Positions 49,431 to 61,720 of a DNA stretch of 64,000 nucleotides are shown piece by piece; the first letter of the stretch is position 1, and each line of letters opens with the position of its first letter. The notes under the pieces are model-generated. The model was given only the letters and a program-made list of their open reading frames with translations, had not been told where the DNA came from and made no database searches. The position numbers were made by a program, and so were the translations under genes. Source of the DNA: Manis javanica (Eukaryota; Chordata; Mammalia; Pholidota; Manidae); assembly GCF_040802235.1 (NCBI RefSeq), contig NC_133167.1, positions 8,672,501-8,736,500 of the forward strand, in the 5' to 3' direction.

Positions 49431-49742
49431 CGAGAAAGGTCTTGGGCATCTGGTTGGGTGACCTCCAGAACTACAGCCCCCTTCTCCGAGGATCTGGTAC
49501 CCGTCTGGCACTTTCAGCATGTTAAGAGGAGAAATGTAGCATCCCCAGTAATCCTTGTGTGCTGTGATACCATCTGAAAGGACTTGTTTGTTAACAAACT
49601 AGCTCATGTGGGTTGATGGAGAGCACTTATGTTGCTAGTTTCTAACAAGCTCAGTATAAATGAGAAGTCCCAGTGGGCTGGGGAACGGGACCCCCTGTAC
49701 TTGCTGATGAGCCGAGCAGAGAGCCAGGCCTGGAGATCACTT

Positions 49743-49755
49743 GTTGCTTAGCAAC
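49743..49755. promoter_or_regulatory. Palindromic X-box (RFX-type) motif, second copy
   Basis: GTTGCTTAGCAAC is the exact reverse complement of the motif at 61,523. It lies in DNER intron 1 about 14 kb from exon 1, outside any repeat I recognise. Confidence 0.45.
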
Positions 49756-50224
49756 CACTACCAGGTCACTTTGTTCCTAGGATCTGAACCTGTAATGTCC
49801 TCAGGGACTGCGGTTTGGCAGTGAGGTTTAGAAGAGAGTGAGAATCGGTGTTTGTAGTCTCTGCATGGCCTCTAATGCGCAGACTACCCCCTGCACCTCC
49901 CACAGGACAAACGGAAAAACAAGCCACCTTCAGGGAGCTGGCCGTTCTGGCAAGTCTGGACAGTTTGAGGCCCAGAGAAACTCAGAAAACAATTGAATCC
50001 TCAGATGAAGAGCTCATTGTGAACCTCTGCTTACCACCCATTCCTCCATTCCCATGACTTGGAGCCTTCCAGGCTTGTCCAACCCACAGCCTGACCCTGA
50101 AGAGCTTTTCTGTAGAATACTGGGTGAGCGGAGGAGATGTTGTTCTAATACAGGGAGCTCATCCTTCCACTGGAAGCTTCGGAGAACAGATTAAAATGGT
50201 GTTGGAGGAGGTCACTGAAAGGAC

Positions 50225-50525
50225 ATGACTTTAGGTTGGCCTTAGCGCTGGACCTGGGCAATTGGAGGCTCCTCACGCCCATCCTTGTCCTTGGAATCTA
50301 TGTCCTGGCCACCAGTCCCACAGTGGGAGCCATTTTCAAGGATGCAGCCTTGAGAGAGCAACGTGCTGTTGAGACCATGTGGATGGTATATGTGACTGAA
50401 GCCAGCTAAGGGCTCTACGTAAACGTTTAAGATTCTGGTGGGCAGGTGCAGAGATCTACTTGTCTTGTGGTCGCCCAAGGTGAGGCTTGTAGGTAAGTTT
50501 CCTTGCTTACTAAAAGTGCCCACCT
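50225..50525 (-). repeat. Unidentified old interspersed repeat, copy B
   Basis: The reverse complement aligns with 31,270-31,640. Here too the chance frame yields GFSH...GLNSTLLSQG. I did not find terminal repeats that would assign a class. Confidence 0.7.
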
Positions 50526-50839
50526 ATCAATCTGGAATGGCCTGCCTCTTTCTTCTATCTTCCCTTGCCCTCCACACGCTGAGGAGATGCACGGCAGCGT
50601 CAGGAGTGCAGTACTGCCCACCCCCTGTCCTCGGCTCTTTTCCCCAAAGCACCTAGACTCAGACATGTCCGAACACTGAAGAGAGGCCTCTCGGGAGGTG
50701 GGAATAGGTGGGGATTTACAACCTGAATGTTCTTTTGGGCATTCAGATTCAAATTAAATATTCAGTTACTTACATGCCTGGCTGTGGGTGAGATTCCTTC
50801 CCTTAGGTTATGTTTTTTACTTCTCGTGTTTTTTTGGAG

Positions 50840-50955
50840 AAGGCATTTTCTCTACTTGATAGATGAAGAGGCTGGAACAGAGGTTCTTGTTGACTTGCTT
50901 GAGGTCACACAGCAGGTGGGTTGAGACTGGGGTCGTCTGTCTACAGATGCCGTGC
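50840..50955 (+). repeat. MIR SINE fragment
   Basis: GACTTGCTTGAGGTCACACA then GCAGGTGGGTTGAGACTGG, the 3' half of a MIR. Confidence 0.75.
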
Positions 50956-53034
50956 TGTCTTCCCATTATCACAGCTCTCTGCTCATCTTTATATACGAAA
51001 CATTCTTTATACAAGATGTTCATCACAGTTCTCAAATATGTTCAGTTCAGTGGAAGTCTATGAGGAATGAATTGGAATAAACAGGAAAGGAAGTCTGCAG
51101 GTTCATGTGACTGAAAAGTATAGGCACTGTGGTGTCAGGAGGCTCAACCAATATCCCTTGAGCCACAGGGCTCTCTGTTTCTCAGCCCTACCTTTCCTCT
51201 GTATTAGTTGCATCTCAGATTTCAGATGGTGACCTCTGGCAGTGCCAGGTTCATACCATCCTTACTGCCAGCAATGCCAAGGGAAGAGAGAGCCTCTTTT
51301 CCAGTTGCTCTAGAAAATCCTGAGATTAGCTCTGGTTGGACTGATTTGGGTCCCATGTGATCCTCTGAACCAATCACTGTGGCTATGGGGTTGGATTCTG
51401 CTGATTGGCCAGGCCTGGGTCATGTGTCCACCACTGGATTATTAAGCCACAATTAAGGCATATGGACCAAGATTGGAAGGAAGTCTTTCCTTAGGAAAGT
51501 TTGGATGTCGTTCTTAGAACAAGAGGAAATAGCTGTTGAAAGTGAAGACAGCAGATTCCCAATATACCCTATTGCCTTTCTCTTTGTGGCTATTCTTCAT
51601 ATTTGAGTGGTGTTTCACCAAAAATGAGTTCTTTTTGTTTGCCTCTTTGCATTGATCTATCCCCTTGAGACTTCTTAGAGGGTCACTTTTTACGGCAGCT
51701 GTGTGTAAATTTCTTTTTCCATATTCATCTCTATTCTGATTTTAAGTGATAATATCTTACATTGGCAAGCGTATCAGGATAAGGTAGTTCCAAAAATTGT
51801 AATATATTTTTAGGAGGACTCTAAACATCTATTTCTCTCTCACATACACACACACTGGCCTCATTTTAGAATTTGCATTTGTGTTTCAATATCTGAACAA
51901 TAGTCACAGTTCTTCAGAATTATCTGATAGGTATTTCATCTTAATGACAATAGACATTTAAATTTATTAAAGGATCACAGGTGATAATGGGCTGAAGTTT
52001 CCGCATCAGTTAAGGGACTCTGAAGTGAAAGATTATTCCGGGGATTGGAATCCATTCGGTGGTTAATGCAGTAGGAGGGATGAGACTTGGACTCTGAAGA
52101 TCCAGGTTCTAGATTGGCCACTTATTGGGATGAGGAGAGAGTTTATTCTTTTGCAGGAGAGAAATTCACCCAGCTGTCTAGAAATGAAGGTTCAAATCAA
52201 CCATCTAGTCAGTGGGGGAGATAAGACAACTCTCGTGTGCAGAAGAATCCCAAGTAATTTATGAATATACTCTTCCTTCAAGGAGGGGAGCCTAACTATG
52301 GAGTAAGCGTTGATTCCCTTCCAAAGAATCCAATGTGCAAAGGGGAGTAATCTCACAGTGGAGAAGCCAGACAAATACCACCTCAGCCAGGTGACCGGGG
52401 TCAGTATCAATAGGGATAAGTCGTGTGATAGCATGTAGCTTTGACATGATGTGATGAAAATGGTACTTTAGCCCTGTGATTTTCTTCCTCCAAACCTGCA
52501 GCCTAATTAGGAGAAAAACAGCAGACAAATTCTAATTGACAGACATTCTACAAAATACCTCACCAGCACAATTCAAAACTGTTAGAATTATCAAGAACAA
52601 GGAAAGTCTGAGAAAGAATCTATCATAGCTAAGAAAAGCCTAAGAAGCTGTGATAGCTAACTGTAATATGGAATCCCAAAGTAGAATAAGGATATTAGGG
52701 AAAAACTAAGGAAATCTGAGGAAAGAATGGGCTTTATTGATAATAATATGTCAATGTTGGTTCATTAATTAATTGTTAAAAATATACTATACTAATGTAA
52801 GATGTTAATAGTAAGAGAAACAAGGTAGGGGGTATACGGAAGCTCTCGGTACTATTTTACAACTTCTCCGCAAATCTGAAACTATTTAAAATAGAAAAGT
52901 TTATTGAAAGAAAATGAGGAATTTGTCCAATGCTTTGATAGTTTTGTGTTACTATGGATAATCCAGAGTTGACTTTTTAGTTTAAAAAGATGGAGAAATA
53001 AATCTGCTAGACATGCATAATAATTTTATGGTGA
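50956..53034. other. Intron 1, no gene recognised
   Basis: Low-domain ORFs only. 52,550-52,920 resembles decayed LINE sequence but cannot be named with confidence. Confidence 0.45.
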
Positions 53035-53039
53035 CTAAA

Positions 53040-53300
53040 TTACAATAATAATAGCTAATGTTTACTCTGTGCCAGGCACTCTTCTAAGCATTTGATGTAT
53101 ATTGTATGTATATTAACTGATGTCATCTTTTTACACAACCAAGTAAGTTTCTGTTATTGCCATCATTTCCGCACCTCACTCTAATTTTATAGATGAAAAT
53201 GAAGAACAGAAAGATTAAGTAATTTGCCCAAAGTCACACAGTAAGTGGGGAGGCTGGGCTATAAACGTATAATCTGTGCTCTTTATTACCAGGCTATAGA
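53040..53300 (+). repeat. MIR SINE, nearly full length
   Basis: AATAGCTAATGTTTACTCTG, GCCAGGCACTCTTCTAAGCA, TAAGTAATTTGCCCAAAGTC and ACACAGTAAGTGGGGAGGCT are in order. This is the best preserved MIR in the window. Confidence 0.92.
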
Positions 53301-53361
53301 TTTTCTCTCTTTTGCTCTGGTGTTCGCCACAGTCTCAACTAGCTTAGATTTGTGGCCCTTT

Positions 53362-53386
53362 TGTGTGTGTGTGTGTGTGTGTGTGT
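53362..53386 (+). repeat. (GT)n microsatellite
   Basis: About 12 uninterrupted TG/GT units. Confidence 0.95.
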
Positions 53387-53569
53387 CTATCAGGATCACC
53401 ATGGCCTGGCTCCTAGTCATTTTGTGAAATTTAGAAAGGAGGAAGCCCTTCAAACTGACAGGCATGCTTGAGTTCTTTGCAGATCTGTCCCTTGAGATTC
53501 ATACTACAGCACTAATCTTTAATAGGTTTCATGTCTTGAGCCTAGGAGAAACTGAGCCTAGTAACTAGT

Positions 53570-54560
53570 TCAAAAGTAAATTGGTTCAACAAATGGTATT
53601 GGAAAAACCGAATATCTACATGCAAAAAAAGTGAAGTTGGACTCTCACCTTATACTGCACAAAAAAAATTAACTCAAAATGAATCAATGTAAATGTAAGC
53701 TAAAACTATAAAATTTATAGGAGAAAACATAGAGGAAAAATTCATGATCCTGGACTTAACAATGATTTATGGATACGACACCAAAAGATTTATGGATATG
53801 GACACCATCCATTTATGGATGTGACAACAAAAAAGAAATAGAAAAGTTGAACCTCATTAAGATTTAAAACTTTGATGCATCAAAGAACACTATCAACAGA
53901 GTTAAAAGGCAACCCTTTGGAAGAAATATTTTCAAATCATGTATCTGATAAGAGATTGATATCCAGAATACATAAAGAACTCCTGAAACTCAATGACAAA
54001 AAACCCCAAACAACCAAATTAAAAAATGGGCAAAGGACTTGAATAGACATTTCTCCAAAGAAGATATACCAATGGCCAATAAACCCATGAAAAGGTGCTC
54101 AACATCACGAGTCGTGAGGGAAATGCAAATCAAAACCTCAGTGGAAAATTATTCCGCCTTAAAAAGGAAGGAAATTCTGACACATGCTACATGAATGAAC
54201 ATTGAAGACATTATGCTAAGTGGAATAAGCCAGTCATTAAAAAGGCAAACATTTTATGTTTCCACTTACATGAAGTTCCTAGAGTAGTCAAATTCATAGA
54301 GACAGAAGGTGGAATAGTCATTACCAGGGGCTGGTAAGAGAGAGGAATGGGGGGTTTGTGTTTAATGAGTTTGAGTTTCAGTTGGGGATAGATGGAAAAG
54401 TTCTGGAGACGGACGATGGTGATGGTTGCATAATAATGTGAATGCAACTTAATGCCACTGAACTGTGTACTTAAAGATGGTTAAGATGGTAAATTTTATG
54501 CCATAAATATGGCATATATGAGTATATAATACATATAACTACAGTAAAAAATTTTTAAAG
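53570..54560 (+). mobile_element. L1 3' part with internal deletion
   Basis: GGTTCAACAAATGGTATTGG, GGGCAAAGGACTTGAATAGA, GGAATAAGCCAGTCATTAAA and TTACCAGGGGCTGGTAAGAG are in L1 ORF2-to-3'UTR order. Several hundred bases are missing at about 54,138. At 53,763-53,830 a GATTTATGGAT unit is tripled. It is inactive. Confidence 0.88.
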
Positions 54561-54639
54561 TAATATGGTTAAAAATCTGAGTATAAAATAAACAAGCTCA
54601 TTAATGCGAGAATGAGGAATAAAGAAAATTTAGTCCTTA

Positions 54640-55365
54640 TTCCTGGAATCAACTAAGATAAAGCCTACGTAAATATCAAATTGATATATTTTTCTAATAA
54701 TTTGTCTATGTCTTCTAAATTTTAAAATTATTGACATAAATTATTTAGTCTTCCGTGATTTTAAAAGAATCTATAGGATCTATAATGATGGCTCCATTTT
54801 AATTCTCAATTTTTTTTATTTGTGTTTTCTCTCTCTTCTAGTCTTAACAGGTGTTTATTGATTTTATTTGTCTTTTCAAAGACTTTGGCTTTATTAATCC
54901 TCTCTTTTTTCCCTATTTTATTAATTTCTATTCTTTATTATTTTCTTTTTTCAACTTTTATTGTGTTTAACCAATGTTTATTCTTTTAAATTCTGGGGAT
55001 GAATGCTTAGTTTATTGATTTTGTAGAGCTCTTCTTTTAAAAAATGACATATGTATTTAAATCTATCCCTTTTCCTCTAGTCCTGTCTATAGCTATACCA
55101 CACAAGTTTTGGCATATAGTATTTTTATTATAATTCAGTAGAATTTCTTTCTACTTTACCTGGTAGGTCTTCTTTTTACCATAGAATATTTAGATTTGAT
55201 TATTTGGTTAATTTTCAAAAATTTGTAGATTTTTCTGGAATAACTGATTTCTATTATAATTCCACCATGATGTGAGAGCATGGCCTATTCGATTTTAATA
55301 TTTTGATTGTGTATTTGTATAGTTATTTTGTTCAGTAAAGTTTTGCTTAATATATATATATATAT
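54640..55365 (-). mobile_element. Old L1 fragment, antisense
   Basis: Shows CTTTTCAAAGACTTTGGCTT and CCACCATGATGTGAGAGCAT, from a similar antisense L1M region to 17.5-19.2 kb. It ends in a short (TA)n run. Confidence 0.65.
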
Positions 55366-55634
55366 GGTAGTTACCAGGGCCTGGTAGTATAATGTATTTA
55401 TTCTTAATAAATAGGCATTGTTAGGAGTAAACTTGACCATATTATAAAATTTAACAAATGTGATCAGCAAAACTGCAGTCAGAAATAAAATAGTAATTCC
55501 AAGCTTTACAAACAGGTGTGCACATAACCATGCATACACGGGAAGAGTATAACCCTGTTTCTTTACTTACTTTTTCGTAACACTTACCAGCTGCCACCTA
55601 CTTTAAGTTTTCTCTTGCATTGGGTCCATTGTTT

Positions 55635-55785
55635 ACAGTCTGTCTTTCACTGTGGGAACTTAACCTCCACGAGGGTAGGGAATCTTTGCTTTTCACAGGT
55701 GTAATCCAGCCCTTGGCACAATGCTTGCACATGGTTAATAACCAAATATTAATGGTTGTTGAGTGAATAAATGAGTAGTCCTGGA
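55635..55785 (+). repeat. L2 3' end
   Basis: AACCTCCACGAGGGTAGGG, GCCCTTGGCACAATGCTTG and GTTGAGTGAATAAATGAG match the L2 3' end pattern. Confidence 0.8.
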
Positions 55786-56089
55786 ACAACTGTGATGCTG
55801 GAAGGAAGACTGAGTTCACTTAACTTCACGCATTTCAACAAGAAACAGTTTATCAAATATTGGTTCCATCCAGGCCCTGGCACCGGACAAGCTAAGGTGA
55901 ATTAGGTGTGTCCTCTGCACACTGTTGTTGTTAGGTGGATGGGAAAGCAGGCTCCGGGAGGTGAAATGACTGTCCGAGCTACTCAGATTGTAGGAGAGCA
56001 AATGTCCTGTCACTCTTTCAGACTCTGAAGTTGAAATCTGCAAGACATTTTGTTTTATGGGCAAAAGGGGAAAAAACATCCCATCTCCT

Positions 56090-56245
56090 GCATTAGTGGT
56101 TCTGAACCCTGGCTATGTGTTAGATGAGGTCTGGGTGAGCTTTGAAAATGTGGATGCCTTGGCCTCACTCCAGACCTATTACGCCAGCATCTTTGAGGCT
56201 GGTGTCTGAGCAGCATATTAACAAAGAAGCCCCAGGACCTCTGGC
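56090..56245 (+). mobile_element. MER5-like hAT DNA transposon remnant
   Basis: AGTGGTTCTGAACCCTGGCT, GATGCCTTGGCCTCACTCCA and a GGCTGGTGTCTGAGCA stretch match MER5A-type non-autonomous hAT elements. Confidence 0.7.
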
Positions 56246-56499
56246 CCAGCTTATTCGTGTAGGTCACACAGCACATTTTGTGTTATTTGGAATGTCAGTC
56301 ACCTTCCTTCTGCTGTCTTGGTTGGGAGCTTGGTTGGTTTCTTCTGCAAATATTGGTCAGGAAAAGTAAGCCATACCTAAAGAGTGTGGCTGGTTATGGT
56401 CAGCAACTAGCAAATCAAAGCTGGTGATTGTGTTTCCTGTCTTCATATTGGTCCACTCTTGGGATTCTATGTCACTTATTCAGTCCCCTCCCTGATTGG

Positions 56500-56575
56500 A
56501 CCCAGGGATTTGAATCTTAGTTCTGTGAACCTTGAGCAATTTACTTAACATCTCTGAGCCTCATTTCTCTCCTCT
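56500..56575 (-). repeat. MIR SINE fragment, antisense
   Basis: CCTTGAGCAATTTACTTAAC then ATCTCTGAGCCTCATTTCTC, the core of a reversed MIR. Confidence 0.75.
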
Positions 56576-59355
56576 CACATTGGGCCCAACAAAGCGTCTC
56601 TCTTCGGGTGCTGTGGGGGGGATGGCAGCGCAGGTACCGTCTGAACACGTGGAAGGCTCTGACAAGTCAATTGCTATCTCCTTTCTGCCCACCAGGACCT
56701 TTCCATCTTCCCAGGGAAGAATTCCCCCAAAGTTATTATTGTTGTTTCTTATTATAAATAACCCTGCATATTTTGCTCTACAGCCTGTATGAAGTGGACT
56801 CAAATATTTATAGAATCATTTGTTATATTTTCTACAAGGCATCTAAGGATAGACTTTTCCTGGTTCCTTCATTCTGGGCCCCTTTAAGAGCAACTAGAAA
56901 AGAAATTTATTTTTACTTATTTTGCTTTTCAGGGGTCACTGGAATAGGTTCCTGAAGGTGGCTTTTGTTTGTCACTGTCACCCTTGTGTTGACTTTAAAT
57001 GAGAATCATTATAGTGGAAGGTCAGTTGTCACACCAAATCCTGGACGTGTTCCCTGTGGATCACTGATCCCACTGATGAGAGCTGTTCTGGTGTCTGATT
57101 GGTGCATTATGACGTGTCATAAGGGCCAGTATTATAGCACGAAGGAAGCATTTTGCTGGGGTCTCTGTGACTTGTAATGATTTCCCTCAAGACTCAAGAT
57201 TGTATCCATTGCTCTATTGTGTTCCAAATTTCAGTTTTTGTTGCTAGAGAGAAAGCAAGAAATTTCTTATGTTGCCTGAATCAGATCAGTTGGGCTTTGC
57301 CTGATAATTCCCTCTTTGCATTATTTTCTATAGAACTTGACAGATGATTAACAAACATGACACATTCTTGCCTGCATGTTTCTTTGGAGAAATCACTGGA
57401 GTCAGTTGGCTGTGTGGTTGCTGCTTAGTTGCTACCTGAGCATAAAAAAGAAACTTTAACATGGGGTTAATCACTTGGAAGATTTACTCACAAGTGTTCT
57501 GAGATTACAGTGACCCACTGAAGGAAAATAATTGCAGCCTTAAAATACAATTACTCAAATTATTCTTGTCAAAGCTTGTTGCATTTAGGAATCTTGTGTT
57601 TGAACTGTAGCATGGACTTAAGTCTTGGTATTGGGGTGGTTTGCGAGGTGGGAAATTAGGAGGCCAGACACTGTCATTAGCTTGCAGCAGAAACTGGGAC
57701 AAATCACCTGACCTTTCTGGTTAGGTTGCATCACCTCAGTGATGGAAGACTGGCTTTCAGCTTCTGTGTGGGTCCCTGGGAAGGCTCTGATCATTCCAGT
57801 GGAGGAGCTCTTACATTTGTTCCACGGAGCTAGAGAGGGCCTTTGGTGGTGTCTGCTCCTCTCTCCTCTCTCTATACCCCCAAATAAAGGGATGATGCAT
57901 TCATGCGCATTCGTGTGTCTATGTTTTTAGAATGCAGGAAGCGCCAAGGGATTTTCACGCTGGTGGGTGGCAGCATTTCCTCTTCATCCAATTTCAGTTC
58001 AGTGGGCCCAACATGTCTTTTTCTGGCTTGTTATCCTGCCAGGTTACATCTCCAGGGCTTCCCAGGATGCTGATGTGAACGCTGTCATGTTGGTGCCTTT
58101 CCTAAAGTGCACTTTAAGGCTAAGATAAATGGTGTGAAGAAACACATTTTTAAATGGCTTTAAACTTTGCATATGTTTAAATGGGTTTTAACAAGAGAAA
58201 TATGTCTAAACTTGTGCATCATTAGAAAGTCATGGTTCTGCCAAATCCACCCCCTTAGTGGCTTTGGTAGAAACAAGGTAGGAATCAGCTAACTCCTTAC
58301 AGGGTGGAAAAAGACATCTGCCCTGAGGCGTAAGGAGACCAGGGACAGGCAGGGAGGTGGAGCTGGACCACAGATATCACAGGCTAACAGGGTGTATGTT
58401 AAACTTAGATTCTTGAACCTCTTTTACATATGTGCTTGGTGTCGTCCATATCTTCCAGAACCTAGTCTTGTAGATTAAATCCTCTTATATGTTATTAAAG
58501 GTCATAGTCTTATAAACAAGATGTTTCCTTAAGGATTCACCCTGAAACCTAGAGGGTCAAGGTCCTAAAGAGAATCAAGTCTACCCTCTAGTGGCGACTG
58601 CCACGAACTACAGACACAGGATCCCGGGAACCCAAAGATGGTTCCTAGACGTGTCTGGAAGTTGTAACAGCCCACATTTCATTGCATCTCAGTCTTCAAG
58701 TCGATGCTGGGGAAACTTCTCTTCCTATCCATGAATTTCCAAATGGGAGAAGAGTATTCTAAATGGGACAAATGTTTCTGTGGATGCAAAAATACACTTT
58801 CATGAGTGGCATGGGCCCACCTGATGATTTCCTCAGAGAAGTCCAGGGTGGGTGGGATTACGTGCCAGTGTAGGCACCCACAGTGATGTGAGAGATGTTT
58901 GGATTTAGTAGTGAATTGACATAACTGTGCCCACGTGGACAGAACCAGAGTTCTCCAGAAAAGCTTTCTGTCGTGGCAGGTGCTCCCAACACCCAGATGT
59001 GCTATTCTGGTGAAATATGTTAGGGAAAACTATTATTTAAGTGAGTTTGATTAGAGATGAAAGGTTTCCAGCCAATGTGTTTGCTGCTGTGAGTTTAACA
59101 TGGCAGAGGACTGGCAGGGATTCTACATCACAGCTAAAACTTGCCAACTCTTGCTGGCCAATTTTAATTACCAGCCAGACAGAGAGGACAGAAAGAAATG
59201 ACAGTTAAGATAAAGTTGACTGAGAATCCATCTGGAGATCATGGTGGCCCAAAGCAGTGCCAGATGTATAAATATTATGTGAAATTACTCTATTAGCTTA
59301 ATGATTAGATTTGGCAGCTAGTGATATAAAATATTATGACTAAAATAATTTCAAA
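56576..59355. other. Intron 1, repeat-poor stretch
   Basis: No exon recognised. Short ORFs have no domains or splice context. About 58,010-58,080 may be a MER5 scrap (CCAGGGCTTCCCAGGATGCT). Confidence 0.45.
58581..58594 (-). promoter_or_regulatory. CTCF-like motif, reverse
   Basis: The plus strand reads CTACCCTCTAGTGG. Its reverse complement, CCACTAGAGGGTAG, fits CCANNAGRKGGCRS at 13 of 14 positions. It lies in DNER intron 1 and points back toward the promoter, convergent with the motif at 33,996. Confidence 0.45.
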
Positions 59356-59359
59356 TTGC

Positions 59360-59880
59360 ATTAGAAATATACCCCTTGAAGTGAAATGGGCACTTGTATC
59401 AATGTGAGATGTGAAAATTGGTTTACTTTTCTGGAAAGCAAATGGACAATATGGATTAAGATCCTTAAAATCTTTTGAATCTTTCAGGACTTTGTCCTTA
59501 GAAAGTTGTTGGAAATCTGAATAAAATTCTGTAGATAGAGATAGTCATTATAACATTATTTACAATAGTCCAAAATTGGAAAACACCTGAGTGTCCCCAA
59601 GCAGGAGAATGCTTACATAATGGCATAGCTTTGTGATAGGATTTCACAGAGCTGTTTCAAAAGATGGTCTTAAAGACAAATTTCTTTTTATGAAACTAAA
59701 TGAAAAGAAAAAAAGGATTAATTGACCAGCGCTATAATCACAATTAGGTTGACGCACAGAAATAAAATTAGGAAGAAATACGTCCCATCCTTTGGCAGAG
59801 TGGTGTTAAAAACAACTGGATCCTATCTATACCTTTGAATTATCTACTTTATTTAAAAATTTCGCCTTATTTGCAGTGTG
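59360..59880 (+). mobile_element. Old L1 3' fragment
   Basis: AACATTATTTACAATAGTCC, AACACCTGAGTGTCCCCAAG and AGGAGAATGCTTACATAATG match the 3' ORF2/UTR of ancient L1s. Confidence 0.7.
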
Positions 59881-60919
59881 TCTGTCCATATTTCATTGTG
59901 ATTCAAAGGGTATTAAGCTAATGAGGGTATCCAGAAGGTCCGCATCCGGGTTGGTGGGGTAAGGACTTGGCAGGAAGCCATCTGCTGCCATTGCCCCACT
60001 AATGGGGCTTTGTTTTCTAGCTGGGTTTTTGCTGGGAGGCGGGCCAGTGAGAGCCTGCATTTGCACCGAGGCAGCAGGAGAGGGCAGGCCCCAGCCAGGT
60101 TTCTTGGTAAGTAGGTTAGCACAGGTCTGGTGGTCCCTGAGCAAGCAGGGTCAGAACGAGGTGCCAGGGCAGAATGTGCCTGGGATTTCCCTCTGTTGAT
60201 TTCTTTGAGTTTCTGGAACTTCTGCCTGCCCCTGGACCCCAGGCCAGCTTGAGCTGGCCCAGACCTGTGTTCTCCAGGGCCCACCCCTGAGGACACTGAG
60301 CTGCAGCACCCCAGGACGACTCCGTCCCCAGGTGGGGGTGTGGTAATGGCCGTGAACGCTGCCTTAGACCTGGGGAGGAGGGCCCCAGGTTGCCTGGAGG
60401 GGAAGGGCGGGGCAGGCAGGACAGCTGCTGTGCTAGATGAACGACCGAATGCAACAGCCCATCATTAGGTCCCTGTCTGGAGCTCAGTGACACTGTGTGT
60501 GCATTTCCCTGATACAGTGTGACTTTTGGCCGTCCTGTCACTGTTGAAACGGTCATTTCCTAAGGATGCGGGTCCATCTGTCTCCAGTCTCCCTCTTAGC
60601 CCAGTTTATCATGTGTACCATCCCAGGAGAGACTCACAACACAAACATACAGGCTCTGTTCTTCCATAGGTCCTTTGAGCATGAAGACCCCCCAGAAAGT
60701 CCCTCTTCCCTGGTTCTGCACGTGGCTGGCTCCCCTCATCCTTCAGATATTCATTGATATCACCTCCTGAAAGGTTCCTCCTCTGGCCATCCCATGCCGA
60801 TCTTACCCTCTGCATCCCTCCTTCCAAGTTCTTGCTGTGACTTACAGTTGCCTGTTTGTCTGCTTGTTTCCTGTCTGCACATCCTGGAGAGCCTGGGAGG
60901 GACAATCCCCTGTCGACAG
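59881..60919. other. Intron 1, GC-richer stretch, no gene recognised
   Basis: Overlapping ORFs on both strands, with no domain or splice evidence. CpG content is too low for a CpG island. Confidence 0.5.
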
Positions 60920-61020
60920 GGTTCCCGTTGCTGCCTCTGTGCCTGGTCTGGTGCCTGGCATCTGGAGTTGCTCAGTGAACATTTGTTGTATAAATAAACC
61001 ATAAATGCATGAATGAGGAA
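60920..61020 (-). repeat. MIR/L2-type terminal fragment
   Basis: TGGTGCCTGGCATCTGGAGT then GCTCAGTGAACATTTGTTG. MIR versus L2 is not decidable. Confidence 0.5.
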
Positions 61021-61139
61021 CATGTAACCTGAGTTTTACATTTCTAGTTACTGAAATGAACAGAAAAGTGCTCATTGTGGAATGTCCGTTGTTTGCTAAA
61101 TTCTCTGCACCTGCCGGTTTATCGATTCCTCTTTGGTGG

Positions 61140-61265
61140 TGATAATGATGGTGATGACACAGTTAACGTTTGTTGGGTGGGCACCGTCCTTTGTAATTTA
61201 CATGTATTTTTCCATTTACTCTCCCCACCAACGTTAAGAGCTCTGCTACAGAAGGTAACAGTGAC
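61140..61265 (+). repeat. MIR-like fragment
   Basis: GTTAACGTTTGTTGGGTGGG then TTTACATGTATTTTTCCATT, the 5' half of a MIR. Confidence 0.5.
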
Positions 61266-61269
61266 ATTC

Positions 61270-61720
61270 TGCCTTTGAAACTCGTGTTAAACATCTTTCT
61301 CATCACATTTTTGTTTCAAATTAGTATCAATCCATTCAGTGATTGACTGCAAATTTGGGGATGATAAAAATAAAACTGTTGACTGATCCTATGAAATATT
61401 CATTTGCATATTTGTAGTTAGAACAGTTTTAATAATTCTAAAATTTTTAAATAATCGTTAAATTGCAAACAGCATTAGTTTGCCAATGGACCCTTTATCC
61501 TTCATTCTCTTCAAAGCTGTGGGTTGCTAAGCAACCAAAGACCAGAGTCCTCTAAACTTGTTGGGCTATTATTATATAACCATAGCCCTAGTGGGCAGGA
61601 AAAAACATCAGCAAAGGTAAAAACATGCCCCAGAATGATTATAATAATTCAGTGATTATCCTGATTACATTCTAGAGAACCACATTTCTTCCAAACCATA
61701 TGCTCAGTCTCCGTATTTTT
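61270..61720. promoter_or_regulatory. Candidate intronic enhancer (octamer plus X-box)
   Basis: A repeat-free, AT-rich block with a perfect octamer ATTTGCAT at 61,402-61,409, a palindromic RFX motif at 61,523-61,535 and many AATTA/TAAT words. POU and RFX factors are common regulators in neurons. Enhancer function is inferred from motif content only. Confidence 0.35.
61523..61535. promoter_or_regulatory. Palindromic X-box (RFX-type) motif
   Basis: GTTGCTAAGCAAC is a palindrome around a single central A and fits the RFX X-box form GTTRCY...RGYAAC. It lies in a repeat-poor part of intron 1, with an octamer motif ATTTGCAT 120 bases upstream (61,402-61,409). Confidence 0.5.
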
